From Breoghania sp. (GTDB lineage Bacteria; Pseudomonadota; Alphaproteobacteria; Rhizobiales; Stappiaceae), in contig NZ_JASJAV010000008.1 of NCBI RefSeq assembly GCF_030066895.1, positions 62,001-126,000 on the forward strand: a stretch of 64,000 nt of DNA, read 5' to 3'. Of the stretch, positions 29,611-38,621 are shown one piece after another. The notes beneath the pieces are model-generated. The model saw only the letters and a program-made list of their open reading frames with translations. It ran no database searches and was not told where the DNA came from. The first letter of the stretch is position 1; each line of letters opens with the position of its first letter. Position numbers and translations under genes: made by a program.

Positions 29611-30715
29611 ATGGCTGAAAAGGTCCAGTCGATCGTCGTCGGGCTGGCGGTGGCGCGTGCACTCGCACTTGCCGGGCGCGAGGTGATCGTGCTCGAGCGC
29701 CACGGTCTTATCGGGTCGGAGGTATCCGCCCGCAATTCGGAAGTGATCCATGCGGGGCTCTATTATGCGCCGGACTGGTTGAAGACCCGATTGTGCGTGG
29801 AAGGGCGCAAGCGTCTTTATCCATATCTGGAAAGCCACGGTGTCGCCCATGCGGCGGCCCAGTAAGATGATCGTCGTCGCCGACAAGGAGCAGGCCGCCG
29901 GGCTTCCGGCAATCGTCGAGCGGGCGCAGAACAACGGTGTCGAGGGGCTGCGGCTTCTGTCGGCCGACGAGGCGCATGCGCTTGAGCCGGAGGTGGCTTG
30001 CGAAGGCGCGATCCTGTCCACATGCACCGGTATCATTGATGTGCATGGCTTAATGCTGGCCTATCAGGGCGATGCGGAGGAAGCGGGGGCGATGATCGCC
30101 TTCAACGCGCCGTTGAGGGGCGGGCGGATCACGTCGGACGGTATCGCGCTCGAGGTCGGGGGCGATGCTCCGATGGAGCTTCTGGCCGAAGAGGTCGTGA
30201 TCGCGGCCGGGCTTGGTGCCCAGGCTGCGGCGAGCGCTCTTGAAGGATATCCGAGCGAGGCGATCCTGCAGCTTCACCGGGTCAAGGGCAGCTACTTCTC
30301 GCTGACCGGCAAGGCCCCGTTCTCGCATCTGATCTATCCGGTTCCGGTGCCCGGCGGGCTGGGCACCCATGCCACGCTGGATCTTGGCGGGCGCATCAAG
30401 TTCGGCCTGGACGTGGAATGGGATGCGGACGAGGATTACGACGTCGATCCCGCGCGCGCGGAACTTTTCTATGAGACCGTGCGCCGCTACTGGCCGGGGC
30501 TTCCCGACGGGGCGCTGGTGCCGGATTATTCGGGCATCCAGTCGAAACTGTCGGGACGCGGAGAGGCAGGGCGTGATTTCGCCATTCACGGGCCTGAGAC
30601 ATATGGGCAGCGCGGTGTCGTGGCGCTGTTCGGCATCGAATCGCCGGGGCTGACCGCCTCGCTCGCCATCGGGGATCATGTGGCGGGTCTGCTTGGATAT
30701 GGAGAAGCCCTATGA
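29611..30715 (+). pseudogene. FAD-dependent oxidoreductase (DAO family), broken
   Basis: This resembles L-2-hydroxyglutarate-type FAD oxidases. The N terminus should carry a GxGxxG dinucleotide fold, but the sequence runs [20 protein letters not shown]; about five codons including the glycine motif appear deleted, with GTCGTCGGG a probable direct repeat at the join. A frameshift near 29855 separates LESHGVAH from KMIVVADKEQAAGLPAIVER. The rest (RVKGSYFSLTGKAPFSHLIY, YGQRGVVALFGIESPGLTAS) is well preserved. Its stop overlaps the folA start by ATGA, so it is part of the thyA-folA unit. Confidence 0.85.
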
Positions 30716-31227
30716 CCGTTTCGATCGCTCTGATCGCGGCTATTGCGGAAAACGGCGTTATCGGCCGTGACAACGACATGCCGTGGAAGCTGTCGTCGGA
30801 TCTCAAGCGCTTCAAGACTCTGACAATGGCGAAGCCGGTGGTGATAGGGCGCAGGACGTTCCAGTCCATCGGGCGGCCGCTTCCCGGACGGCCCAATATC
30901 GTGGTGACGCGCAATCCCGACTTCTCGGTCGAGGGTATCCACGTGGTTGCCTCGCTGGACGAGGGACTCGATCTCGCGCGCAAGCTGGCAGCTGAGGCGG
31001 GCGCCGACGAGGTCATGGTGCTCGGCGGCGGCACACTTTACGAACAGTCGATGGCGTCGGCTGACGTGCTCTACATTACCGAGGTTCATGCGACGCCCGA
31101 AGGGGACACACATTTTCCCGAAATCTCGCCTGACACGTGGCGCGAAGTGTCGCGCGAGGCGTGCCCGCGCGGGGAGCGTGACAACGCCGGAATAACCTTC
31201 ATTACGTATCGGCGGGCGGATGGCTGA
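30712..31227 (+). CDS. folA: Dihydrofolate reductase
   Basis: FolA reduces dihydrofolate with NADPH. 171 residues. Expected motifs are IALIAAIAENGVIGRDNDMP with the MPW active-site turn, FKTLTMAKPVVIGRRTFQSI and VMVLGGGTLYEQSMASADVL. The start overlaps the previous stop (ATGA). Together with thyA it closes the dTMP folate cycle. The gene is intact. Confidence 0.95.
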   Translation: MTVSIALIAAIAENGVIGRDNDMPWKLSSDLKRFKTLTMAKPVVIGRRTFQSIGRPLPGRPNIVVTRNPDFSVEGIHVVASLDEGLDLARKLAAEAGADEVMVLGGGTLYEQSMASADVLYITEVHATPEGDTHFPEISPDTWREVSREACPRGERDNAGITFITYRRADG

Positions 31228-31527
31228 TTTCTGGGGCGCAAGGCCGCGGATCCGGCGGATTTCGGGCCCCGATACTCTTAATTGCGGGGCACTTGGCTTC
31301 GCAGTGGTGAATTTGCGTAGCAAAACCCCACTTGCACGGAAGTTTCCGCCCGACACACTCTCATGACGGGCGGCTTGTGGGGGCTTCGGGTGTGCGTTCG
31401 TTGAAAGGTGGGGTCAACTCGCCTATAACCGCGGCCATGAAGTGTATGACACAACGGACCACGGTCCTTGCCAATTCTGGCGATCCATCGTGAGGAGCGA
31501 TGAGGGCCGGCGACAAAGGATGTCTTG

Positions 31528-32697
31528 ATGCCTTGGAGTAACCAGAGCGGGGGCGGCGGCTGGAAGGGTGGCAGCGGCGGCCCCTGGGGAAACGGCGGCG
31601 GAAACCAGGGCCCCTGGGGCAACGGTCCGCAGCGCGGCGGCGGTGGCGGCGGTAATCCGCCCGATCTAGAGGAGCTGCTGAAGCGCAGCCAGGACCGTTT
31701 GCGCACCGTCCTTCCCGGCGGCGGCGGTCATATGGGCGCCAAGGGTATCGCTCTGGCGATCGTCATTGCGGCCCTGGTCTGGCTTGCCACCGGTTTCTAC
31801 CGGGTCGAGCAGGAGGAGCTGGGCGTGGAACTGGTCTTCGGCAAGGTCGAAGCGCGAACCCAGCCGGGTCTGAACTACAACTGGCCCTATCCGGTCGGTT
31901 CGGTCTACACGCCCGCCGTGACCCGCGTGCGGGAGACGAATGTCGGCACGCAGGAATACGTCACTTCGCGTGGCGTCTCCTCCAACGACGTGCCGCAGGA
32001 AAGCATGATGCTCACGGGCGACGAGAACATCGTCGACGTGAACTACAAGGTGCAGTGGCGCATCAAAGACGCGGTCGCCTATCTCTTCAACATCGAGGAT
32101 CCGGAAGGCACCGTGAAGGCGGTGGCGGAAAGCGCGATGCGCGAGGTCGTGGGTGTGGGCAAGATCGACGATATCCTGACCGAGAACCGCGCGCCGATCC
32201 AGCAGTCGGTTCTGAAGCTGATGCAGCAGACGCTCGACAGCTACAATGCCGGCATCGACGTGACCAACGTGCAGATGCAGAAGGTCGATCCGCCGACCCA
32301 GGTGATTGACGCCTTCCGCGATGTGCAGGCCGCGCGTGCCGACCAGGAGCGTATCCAGAACGAAGCCCAGGCCTACGCCAACAAGGTCGTGCCGGAAGCT
32401 CGAGGCGAGGCGGCGCAGGTTCTGGAAAAGGCCAACGCCTATCGTGGTCAGACCGTCGCGGAGGCCGAAGGTCAGGCCAACCGCTTCCTCAAGGTCTACG
32501 AGCAGTACGAGAAGGCGCCGGACGTGACGCGTGAACGCATCTATCTGGAGACGATCGAAAAGGTATTCCGCGACACCGACAAGGTGATCGTCGACGACGA
32601 CCAGGGCAACGGCGTCGTGCCGTATCTGCCGCTTGAACGACTGGGACGGACGGGAAGCAGTACCGCCGGAACCTCCTCCAGCAAGGGAGGCAACTGA
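31528..32697 (+). CDS. hflK: FtsH protease activity modulator HflK
   Basis: HflK is an SPFH-domain membrane protein that forms a periplasmic cage with HflC around FtsH. A Gly/Trp-rich N-terminal tail is followed by a membrane segment (GIALAIVIAALVWLATGFYR) and the SPFH core (VNYKVQWRIKDAVAYLFNIE, later NAGIDVTNVQMQKVDPPTQV). 389 residues. ATG 31528 follows AAGGA at a good spacing; TTG 31525 is also in frame. hflC starts at the overlapping TGATG. Confidence 0.95.
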   Translation: MPWSNQSGGGGWKGGSGGPWGNGGGNQGPWGNGPQRGGGGGGNPPDLEELLKRSQDRLRTVLPGGGGHMGAKGIALAIVIAALVWLATGFYRVEQEELGVELVFGKVEARTQPGLNYNWPYPVGSVYTPAVTRVRETNVGTQEYVTSRGVSSNDVPQESMMLTGDENIVDVNYKVQWRIKDAVAYLFNIEDPEGTVKAVAESAMREVVGVGKIDDILTENRAPIQQSVLKLMQQTLDSYNAGIDVTNVQMQKVDPPTQVIDAFRDVQAARADQERIQNEAQAYANKVVPEARGEAAQVLEKANAYRGQTVAEAEGQANRFLKVYEQYEKAPDVTRERIYLETIEKVFRDTDKVIVDDDQGNGVVPYLPLERLGRTGSSTAGTSSSKGGN

Positions 32698-33617
32698 TGA
32701 AAAACGGTTTCTTCGGTTTCGTCGCAATCGTTCTGATCGCGGCCGCGGTTCTCGCCTATCTGTCGTTCTTCGTGGTGAACCCGACCCAGCAGGCGCTGGT
32801 CCTTCAGTTCGGTGAAATTCGCCGTACCGCTAAGAAGCCTGGCCTCTACATCAAAGTTCCGTTCGTGCAGAACGTGGTGTTCTTCGACAACCGCGTGCTC
32901 GATCTGAACATGGAGCCCAAGGAAGTGATCGCGGCGGACAAGAAGCGTCTCATCGTGGACGCCTTCGCCCGCTATCGCATCGAGAACCCCGTGCTGTTCT
33001 TCCAGACGGTGAACAACGTGCGTGAGGCGGATCTGCGCCTGTCGACCTTCCTCGACGCATCGCTGCGTTCGGAACTCGGCCGTTCGTCCTTCACCGACGT
33101 GGTGCGCGACAAGCGTGCGGAGTTGATGGAGGCGATCCGCAAGAATATCGACCGCCGTGCAGAGGAAATCGGCGTCAACGTGGTGGATGTGAAGATCCGC
33201 CGCGCGGACCTGCCGGGGGCCAAAAGTCAGGCCGTCTTCCGCCGCATGCAGACGGAACGTCAGCGTGAGGCGACCGAGATCCGCGCCCAGGGTGAGGAGC
33301 AGTCGCGCCGCATCCGTTCGCGTGCCGATCGCGACGCCACGGTCATCGTGGCCGAGGCCAAGCGCGATGCGGAAAAGATTCGCGGTGACGGCGATGCGGA
33401 ACGCAACCGCATCTTCGCCAAGGCCTACAGCAAGGATCCTGACTTCTTCGTTTTCTATCGGTCCATGCAGGCCTATCTGACCGGCATGAGCTCGAACGAC
33501 ACGCGGCTTGTGATCTCGCCGAATTCGGACTTCTTCCGGTACTTCCGGGGGCCGAAGGGAACGGCGGATGCATCCGGCAAGAGCGGTGCTCCGGCGGCTA
33601 GTGCCGGCGCACAATGA
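32697..33617 (+). CDS. hflC: FtsH protease activity modulator HflC
   Basis: This is the partner of HflK. One N-terminal membrane segment (FVAIVLIAAAVLAYLSFFVV) precedes the SPFH domain (PTQQALVLQFGEIRRTAKKP) and a long helix (RQREATEIRAQGEEQSRRIR). 306 residues. It overlaps hflK by one base and the DUF2065 gene by ATGA, so all are translated together. Confidence 0.95.
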   Translation: MKNGFFGFVAIVLIAAAVLAYLSFFVVNPTQQALVLQFGEIRRTAKKPGLYIKVPFVQNVVFFDNRVLDLNMEPKEVIAADKKRLIVDAFARYRIENPVLFFQTVNNVREADLRLSTFLDASLRSELGRSSFTDVVRDKRAELMEAIRKNIDRRAEEIGVNVVDVKIRRADLPGAKSQAVFRRMQTERQREATEIRAQGEEQSRRIRSRADRDATVIVAEAKRDAEKIRGDGDAERNRIFAKAYSKDPDFFVFYRSMQAYLTGMSSNDTRLVISPNSDFFRYFRGPKGTADASGKSGAPAASAGAQ

Positions 33618-33799
33618 AGGACTTCGTTACGGCGCTCGGGCTGGTACTTGCCATAGAGGGAACCCTCTACGCGCTTCTGCCCGGCGCTTTGAAACGCCTG
33701 ATGGCCCAGGCGCAGGAGACACCGGATCAGGTGCTGCGCCTGGCCGGTCTCGCTGCGCTGGCGACGGGCGTTTTCGTGGTGTGGTTCGTTCGCGGGTGA
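33614..33799 (+). CDS. DUF2065 small membrane protein
   Basis: This is a 61-residue protein with two hydrophobic helices (ALGLVLAIEGTLYALLPGAL and LAGLAALATGVFVVWFVRG), matching DUF2065, which usually follows hflC in proteobacteria. Its function is unknown; position suggests a role with the HflKC-FtsH complex. Confidence 0.88.
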   Translation: MKDFVTALGLVLAIEGTLYALLPGALKRLMAQAQETPDQVLRLAGLAALATGVFVVWFVRG

Positions 33800-34032
33800 A
33801 CGGGCCGATCCTCGTCCGGAGCCGGACGGGCGTTTCGGTTTGACGGGAAGCTGACGTCAGTGTGACTGCGAACGCGCGTCAGGGTCGATTTTCGACCGCA
33901 ATTCGGGTTTCATTGCGTCATAAGATTCCAATCGGTTTTCAACGGCCGCGCTCAATGTGGCGGGGACGGTTGTCGTCACATAACAACGGATGCCTTGATC
34001 GGCACGACACCCAGTGGATAGGAGACTGGCAT

Positions 34033-35547
34033 ATGGCCTCTAAGGTCCGCACCGGATTCATGATCCGCAACTCCTTCATTGCGCTGGCGGCGCTTGCCGT
34101 GGGAGCCGGGCTGACCGGTTCTGCCCTGGCCCAGGACGCGGCGGGGACGAAAGCTCCGGCGGGGCTCTACGGCCCGTCTTCCGTCGCCGATCTGGCGGAA
34201 AATCTGCTCGATGCGGTGGTCAATATCTCCACCACGCAGGCGGTGGCGGCCCGGCGCTCCGTGCCGATGCCGCAATTGCCTGAAGGCTCGCCCTTCCAGG
34301 AATTCTTCGACGAGTTCTTCAATCGTCAGAACAAGGATCAGGATCAGCCGCGCCGGGTGCGTTCGCTTGGCTCCGGTTTTGTGATCGATGGCAAGAAGGG
34401 CATCATCATCACGAACAACCACGTGATCGAGGATGCCGACGAGATCACCGTCAATTTCAACGACGGCTCCAAGCTGACGGCGACGTTGATCGGGCGGGAC
34501 AAGAAGACGGATCTGGCGGTTCTCAAGGTGGAGCCGAAAAAGGAGCTGAAGGCGGTGTCCTTCGGCGATTCCGACCATTCGCGCGTCGGCGACTGGGTGA
34601 TGGCGATCGGCAATCCGTTCGGTCTCGGCGGAACGGTGACGGTGGGCATCGTGTCTGCGCGCAACCGCGACATCAATTCCGGTCCCTATGACAACTTCAT
34701 CCAGACGGATGCGGCCATCAACCGGGGCAATTCCGGCGGACCGCTGTTCGACATGCAGGGCAAGGTGATCGGCATCAACACCGCGATCATCTCGCCGTCC
34801 GGCGGATCCATCGGCATCGGCTTTGCGATTCCCTCCGACACGACGCAGCACGTCATCGCCCAGCTTCAGAAGTACGGCGAGACGCGGCGCGGCTGGCTCG
34901 GCGTTCGCATTCAGCAAGTGACTGACGAGATCGCGGAGAGCCTGAGCATGGATCGCGCCCATGGTGCGCTGGTGGCAGGCGTCGATGACGCTGGGCCGGC
35001 CGGTGCCGCCGGGATCGAGTCGGGCGACGTCATCACCACGTTCGACGGCAAGGACGTTCCGGGGATGCGCGAACTGCCGCGCATCGTCGCCGATACCGAG
35101 ATTGGCAAGGAAGTCGTCGTCGTCATCCTGCGCAAGGGCAAGGAAGTGACCCTCAGCGTCAAGGTCGGTCACCTGAAGGAGGGCGAAGTCGCTGCCGAGG
35201 ACAATGGCACCGATCAGGGCCAGGTCGAGACGGTCGCCACCAACGTGCTCGGGATGGAGCTCACCGAGCTCAATGCCGAAAGCCGCGAGAAGTTCAAGAT
35301 CGGCGAGGACATGAAGGGCGTTCTGGTTGACAGCGTCGACAGCGGCAGTGCGGCGGAAGAAAAGCGCGTGGTGGCGGGTGACGTCATCGTGGAAGTGGCG
35401 CAGGAGCCGGTCGCAACGCCCGAGGATGTGGCCAAACAGGTCGCCAAGCTGAAGAAGGAAGGGCGGCGCACGGTGCTGCTGCTGCTGTCCAACGCCAACG
35501 GCGAATTGCGTTTCGTCGCGGTGCGTACGCCGGGCGACGCCAAATAG
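34033..35547 (+). CDS. degP: DegP/HtrA periplasmic serine protease
   Basis: This is a Do-like protease and chaperone for misfolded envelope proteins. A signal peptide (SFIALAALAVGAGLTGSALA then QDAAG) is followed by the trypsin fold with His of IITNNHVIEDADE, Asp of KKTDLAVLKV and Ser of NRGNSGGPLFD, then two PDZ domains (ARGWLGVRIQQVT-like and GVLVDSVDSGSAAEEKRV). 504 residues. ATG 34033 follows GGAG. It ends in TAG. It sits downstream of hflKC, forming an envelope quality-control cluster. Confidence 0.95.
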   Translation: MASKVRTGFMIRNSFIALAALAVGAGLTGSALAQDAAGTKAPAGLYGPSSVADLAENLLDAVVNISTTQAVAARRSVPMPQLPEGSPFQEFFDEFFNRQNKDQDQPRRVRSLGSGFVIDGKKGIIITNNHVIEDADEITVNFNDGSKLTATLIGRDKKTDLAVLKVEPKKELKAVSFGDSDHSRVGDWVMAIGNPFGLGGTVTVGIVSARNRDINSGPYDNFIQTDAAINRGNSGGPLFDMQGKVIGINTAIISPSGGSIGIGFAIPSDTTQHVIAQLQKYGETRRGWLGVRIQQVTDEIAESLSMDRAHGALVAGVDDAGPAGAAGIESGDVITTFDGKDVPGMRELPRIVADTEIGKEVVVVILRKGKEVTLSVKVGHLKEGEVAAEDNGTDQGQVETVATNVLGMELTELNAESREKFKIGEDMKGVLVDSVDSGSAAEEKRVVAGDVIVEVAQEPVATPEDVAKQVAKLKKEGRRTVLLLLSNANGELRFVAVRTPGDAK

Positions 35548-35748
35548 GCGGAACGCTTTACGCGCACTCATCGGGGCATCTCTGGTCGGGGCGTGAACGA
35601 GACAGAAAGCTGGATCGACATCTGTGGATCCGGTTTTTTATTGCGGTGTCAGGCGTACCCTGCAGGGAGTAAAATTCTAGGAAAAGTCGGATTTTCGATT
35701 TTTCCGGAGAGGATGAAGGCGCGAACCGTCGGGGGATTTCGCTCTATG

Positions 35749-35778
35749 ATATATGTAATTTTATAAAATTACATATAT
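35749..35778. promoter_or_regulatory. Perfect 30-bp palindrome, candidate Zur box
   Basis: The core GTAATTTTATAAAATTAC resembles the alphaproteobacterial Zur operator type GTAATGTTATAACATTAC with one symmetric change per arm; the flanking ATATAT extends the symmetry to 30 bases. It lies 31 bases before the small ORF and 150 bases before znuC. Zur represses zinc uptake when zinc is plentiful. Assignment rests on motif recall and position. Confidence 0.65.
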
Positions 35779-35809
35779 GAAGTGAGGGTAATCAACGGAT
35801 ATTGCCCTG

Positions 35810-35932
35810 ATGCTTCCCGGCCCCTTCCGCTCGACAGTGATCGCCCAACCGGCATGGCGTCGGCTGATTGCCGTTCTCGTCATCCTCGCCGCGCTCTGGC
35901 TGGCAATCCTTTGGGCTGTCGCACTGCCGTGA
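35810..35932 (+). CDS. 40-residue single-helix membrane protein before znuC
   Basis: An ORF from ATG 35810 encodes MLPGPFRSTVIAQPAWRR followed by one hydrophobic helix (LIAVLVILAALWLAILWAVA). The stop overlaps the znuC GTG start (GTGA), so it is coupled to znuC. No family is assigned. It lies between the Zur-like palindrome and the operon, so it would be zinc-controlled. It is intact although the three znu genes after it are broken. Confidence 0.55.
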   Translation: MLPGPFRSTVIAQPAWRRLIAVLVILAALWLAILWAVALP

Positions 35933-36633
35933 GTATCCCCGAGATCCGCTTTGACAACGTGACGGTCACCTATGACCGGCATCCGGCGCTGCACCATGTT
36001 TCCGTTTGCTTCCTCCCGGCAGCCTCACCGCGATCGCGGGGCCGAACGGGGCGGGCAAGTCGACCTTGCTGAAGACCCTGATGCGCGAGCTTTCCCAGGT
36101 TGAGGGTAAGGTCGATCGCGGCGGTCTGACCGCGCGAGATTTCGGCTACTTGCCGCAGGCGGCCGCCGTCGACCGGCAGTTTCCTCTCACCATCGCCGAT
36201 ACCGTTTTGTTGGGCGGGTGGCGCTGGACAGGCCCCTCTGGTGAGGTGAGTAAGGCGCTGGCCGAGAACGCGCGTCAGGCGCTCGCGGCCGTGGGGCTTG
36301 CCGGTTTCGAGCGCCGCCATATCGGCGCCCTGTCGGGCGGTCAGTTCCAGCGCGTCCTTTTTGCCCGGTGCTTCTGCAGGATGCGCGCGTCGTCGTTCTG
36401 GATGAGCCGTTCACGGCCATCGACGAGCGCACCACTCGCGATCTCCTGATGCTCGTGCGGTGCTGGCACGGGGAGGGGTGCACGGTCATCGCCGTGCTTC
36501 ACGATTTCGAGCCGGTGCGCGCGAACTTCCCCCCACCTTGCTGCTGGCGCCCGAGGCGATCGCGTGGGGCAAGACCTCGACGGCTCTTACCCCGCAGAAC
36601 CTGTTGCGCGCCCGGGCCATGTCCGAGGACTAG
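35929..36633 (+). pseudogene. znuC: Zinc ABC transporter ATPase ZnuC, frameshifted
   Basis: This is the ATPase of the high-affinity zinc importer. Found in three different frames are IPEIRFDNVTVTYDRHPALH, Walker A (AIAGPNGAGKSTLLKTLMRE), signature ALSGGQFQRVLFARC and Walker B VVVLDEPFTAIDERTT. Frameshifts lie near 36010, 36370 and 36525, the last in a C run. GTG 35929 is the start and TAG 36631-36633 the end (LLRARAMSED). Confidence 0.88.
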
Positions 36634-36677
36634 GACGAGAACGCTCCGCTATGCATGATCGGGCGGGAGACGGCGGC

Positions 36678-37504
36678 ATGAGCCTCTATGCCCTGGCAGC
36701 CGAGCCGTTCGTCGACTATGGCTTCATGCGCCGCGCGCTTGTGGCGAGCCTCGCGCTCGGCGTGGGATCGGGCCCTGTCGGCGTGTTGCTGATGTTGCGG
36801 CGAATGAGCCTTGCCGGCGATGCGCTGAGCCATGCCGTTCTGCCGGGCGCTGCCGTCGGCTTTCTCATTGCGGGCGGTCTGTCGCTTCCCGCGATGGGGC
36901 TTCGGCGCGGGGCTGAGCGTGGCGCTCCTGTCCGGTCTCGTCAGCCGCACGACCGTCCTCAAGGAGGATGCGACCTTCGCCAGCTTCTATCTGATGTCGC
37001 TGGCGCTGGGCATGCTCATCGTTTCCTTGCGCGGTTCGAACCTCGATCTGCTGCACGTGCTCTTCGGCACCATCCTCGCCTCGGTCACGCTGATCACGCT
37101 GAGCGTGGTTTACCGGCCGCTGGTCACCGAGTGCTTCGATCTGGGCTTCCTGCGGGCCGTCGGCGGGCGCGGGCCGCTTTATCACGTGCTGTTCCTGTTT
37201 CTCGTGGTGATCAATCTCGTGGCCGGGTTCTAGTCGCTGGGCACATTGATGGCGGTCGGCATGATGATGCTGCCTGCCGCGATCTCGCAGCTCTGGGCGC
37301 GCACGCTTCCCGGCATGGTCGTGGTCACGGCCGTCAGTGCCGTGCTCTCGGGCTATGTCGGCCTGCTCGTTTCCTACCATCTGCGCTTTGCTTCGGGGCC
37401 GACGATCATCCTGACCGCCAGCCTGATCTATTGCACCTCTCTCATCGTCGCCTCCGTCCGGGGCCATTCGACGCTTCATCAAACGCCCGAATCTGGCGGG
37501 TTGA
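36678..37504 (+). pseudogene. znuB: Zinc ABC transporter permease ZnuB, broken
   Basis: This is a membrane permease of the ABC-3 family. The N terminus SLYALAAEPFVDYGFMRRAL, then MSLAGDALSHAVLPGAAVGF is typical. A frameshift lies near 36896. A TAG at 37231-37233 replaces the Gln of LVAGFQSLGTLMAVG. A further frameshift near 37460 would restore the natural end RRFIKRPNLAG and the TGA at 37502-37504. Without that shift the frame runs on into znuA. Confidence 0.87.
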
Positions 37505-37522
37505 CTGATAAGGAGAATTTCC

Positions 37523-38396
37523 TTGAATACAAGAGTACGCTTCTTGCTCTGGCCGGCACCGTGGCCCTCACCATGGGCTCCATGGCCGTGGCCTCGGCCG
37601 AGACCATCAATGCCGTGGCGAGCTTCACCATCCTGGCGGATGTGGTGAAGAATGTCGGCGGCGACCATGTGAACGTGACGAGCCTGGTTCCTGTGAACGG
37701 CGATCCGCACGATTTCGAGCCCTCCCCGGAAGACGCCAAGGCGTTGAAGGCGGCAGCAGTAACCTTCCTCAGCGGTGAGGGCCTGGAAACCTGGTTCCAG
37801 CGCCTTGCCAAGGCGGCGGGCAACGAGAAGGAGCCGGTCGTGGTGTCCCGAGGGCATCAAGACGCACACGCTCGAAGAAGACGGCAAGACCGTTACCGAC
37901 CCGCATGTATGGAATTCCATTCCCAACGTGCTGGTGTGGATCGACAACATCGAGAAAGCGCTTGCCGAGGCCGATCCGGCCGATACGGATGCCTTTGCCG
38001 CCAATGCCAAGAGCTATACCGCCAAGCTGAAGGCCGTGGATGCCGACATTCACAAGCGCATCGAGGCGGTTGCCAAAGACAAGCGGAAGGTTGTGACGAG
38101 CCACGACGCATTCGGCTACTACTCCGAGGCCTATGGGCGTTTCGATCGAAACGGAAGCCTCGGCCGTCGATGTCGCGGAGCTGATCGACCAGATCAAGGA
38201 AGAGGCCATCAAGGTCTACTTCCTCGAGAACTCCAACGATTTCGGTCTGGTGAAGCAGATCACCTCGGCCACGGGCGCGCAGCCCGGCGGGTAGCTCTAT
38301 CCGGAAGTCCTGTCCGACAAGGACGGCCCGGCTCCCACCTACATCAAGCTGATGCAGTACAACACCGACGCGATCGTTTCCGCGATCTCGAAGTAA
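37523..38396 (+). pseudogene. znuA: Zinc-binding protein ZnuA, broken
   Basis: This is the periplasmic zinc receptor. AAGGAG precedes TTG 37523, but the signal peptide then changes frame near 37540 (ALAGTVALTMGSMAVASA). The body has NGDPHDFEPSPEDAKAL and DPHVWNSIPNVLVWIDNIEK. Frameshifts lie near 37850 and 38140; a TAG at 38292-38294 interrupts GAQPGG-LYPEVL. The metal-site histidines in GDPHDFEP, DPHVW and SHDAFGYY are retained, and no His-rich loop is visible. The last frame ends DAIVSAISK. Confidence 0.88.
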
Positions 38397-38421
38397 GTCG
38401 GCCGGCTCATAGAGCTTAGCG

Positions 38422-38459
38422 AAAGGCCCGCGGGACCGGTTGGTTCCGCGGGCCTTTTG
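38422..38459 (+). terminator. Rho-independent terminator after znuA
   Basis: AAGGCCCGCGGGA, an 8-9 base loop, TCCGCGGGCCTTTT forms a strong stem with a short T run, 26 bases after the znuA stop. Confidence 0.9.
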
Positions 38460-38462
38460 TAT

Positions 38463-38601
38463 GTGTGTCCCATCCTACGAGACGGGCCTGACGACCCTCC
38501 TCGGGATGACGTTATCGTGGTGTTGGTTTTGAAAGCGCGTGCACCACACACAACGTCATCCTGAGGAGGCGCGTCAGCACAGTCTCGAAGGATGGGACAC
38601 A
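38463..38601. repeat. Inverted intergenic repeat, full copy
   Basis: Outer arms TGTGTCCCATCCTACGAGAC and GTCTCGAAGGATGGGACACA pair across inner CTCGGGATGACGTT / AACGTCATCCTGAGGAGG. It has the same family architecture as 28507-28637 and lies between convergent znuA and serB. Confidence 0.85.
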
Positions 38602-38621
38602 AAATCGATTTCTGACCTACG

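Noticed and set aside
35605-35640. Terminator after degP
   Set aside because: GGATC and GATCC flank a 10-base loop before a T run, but five base pairs with a wide loop are too weak to list as a feature.
37246-38184. In-frame fusion of ZnuB and ZnuA
   Set aside because: A frame runs from the znuB C-terminal half into znuA without a stop. A one-base shift near 37460 gives a natural ZnuB end and TGA, followed by AAGGAG and a TTG start for znuA, so the fusion is an artefact of frameshifts.
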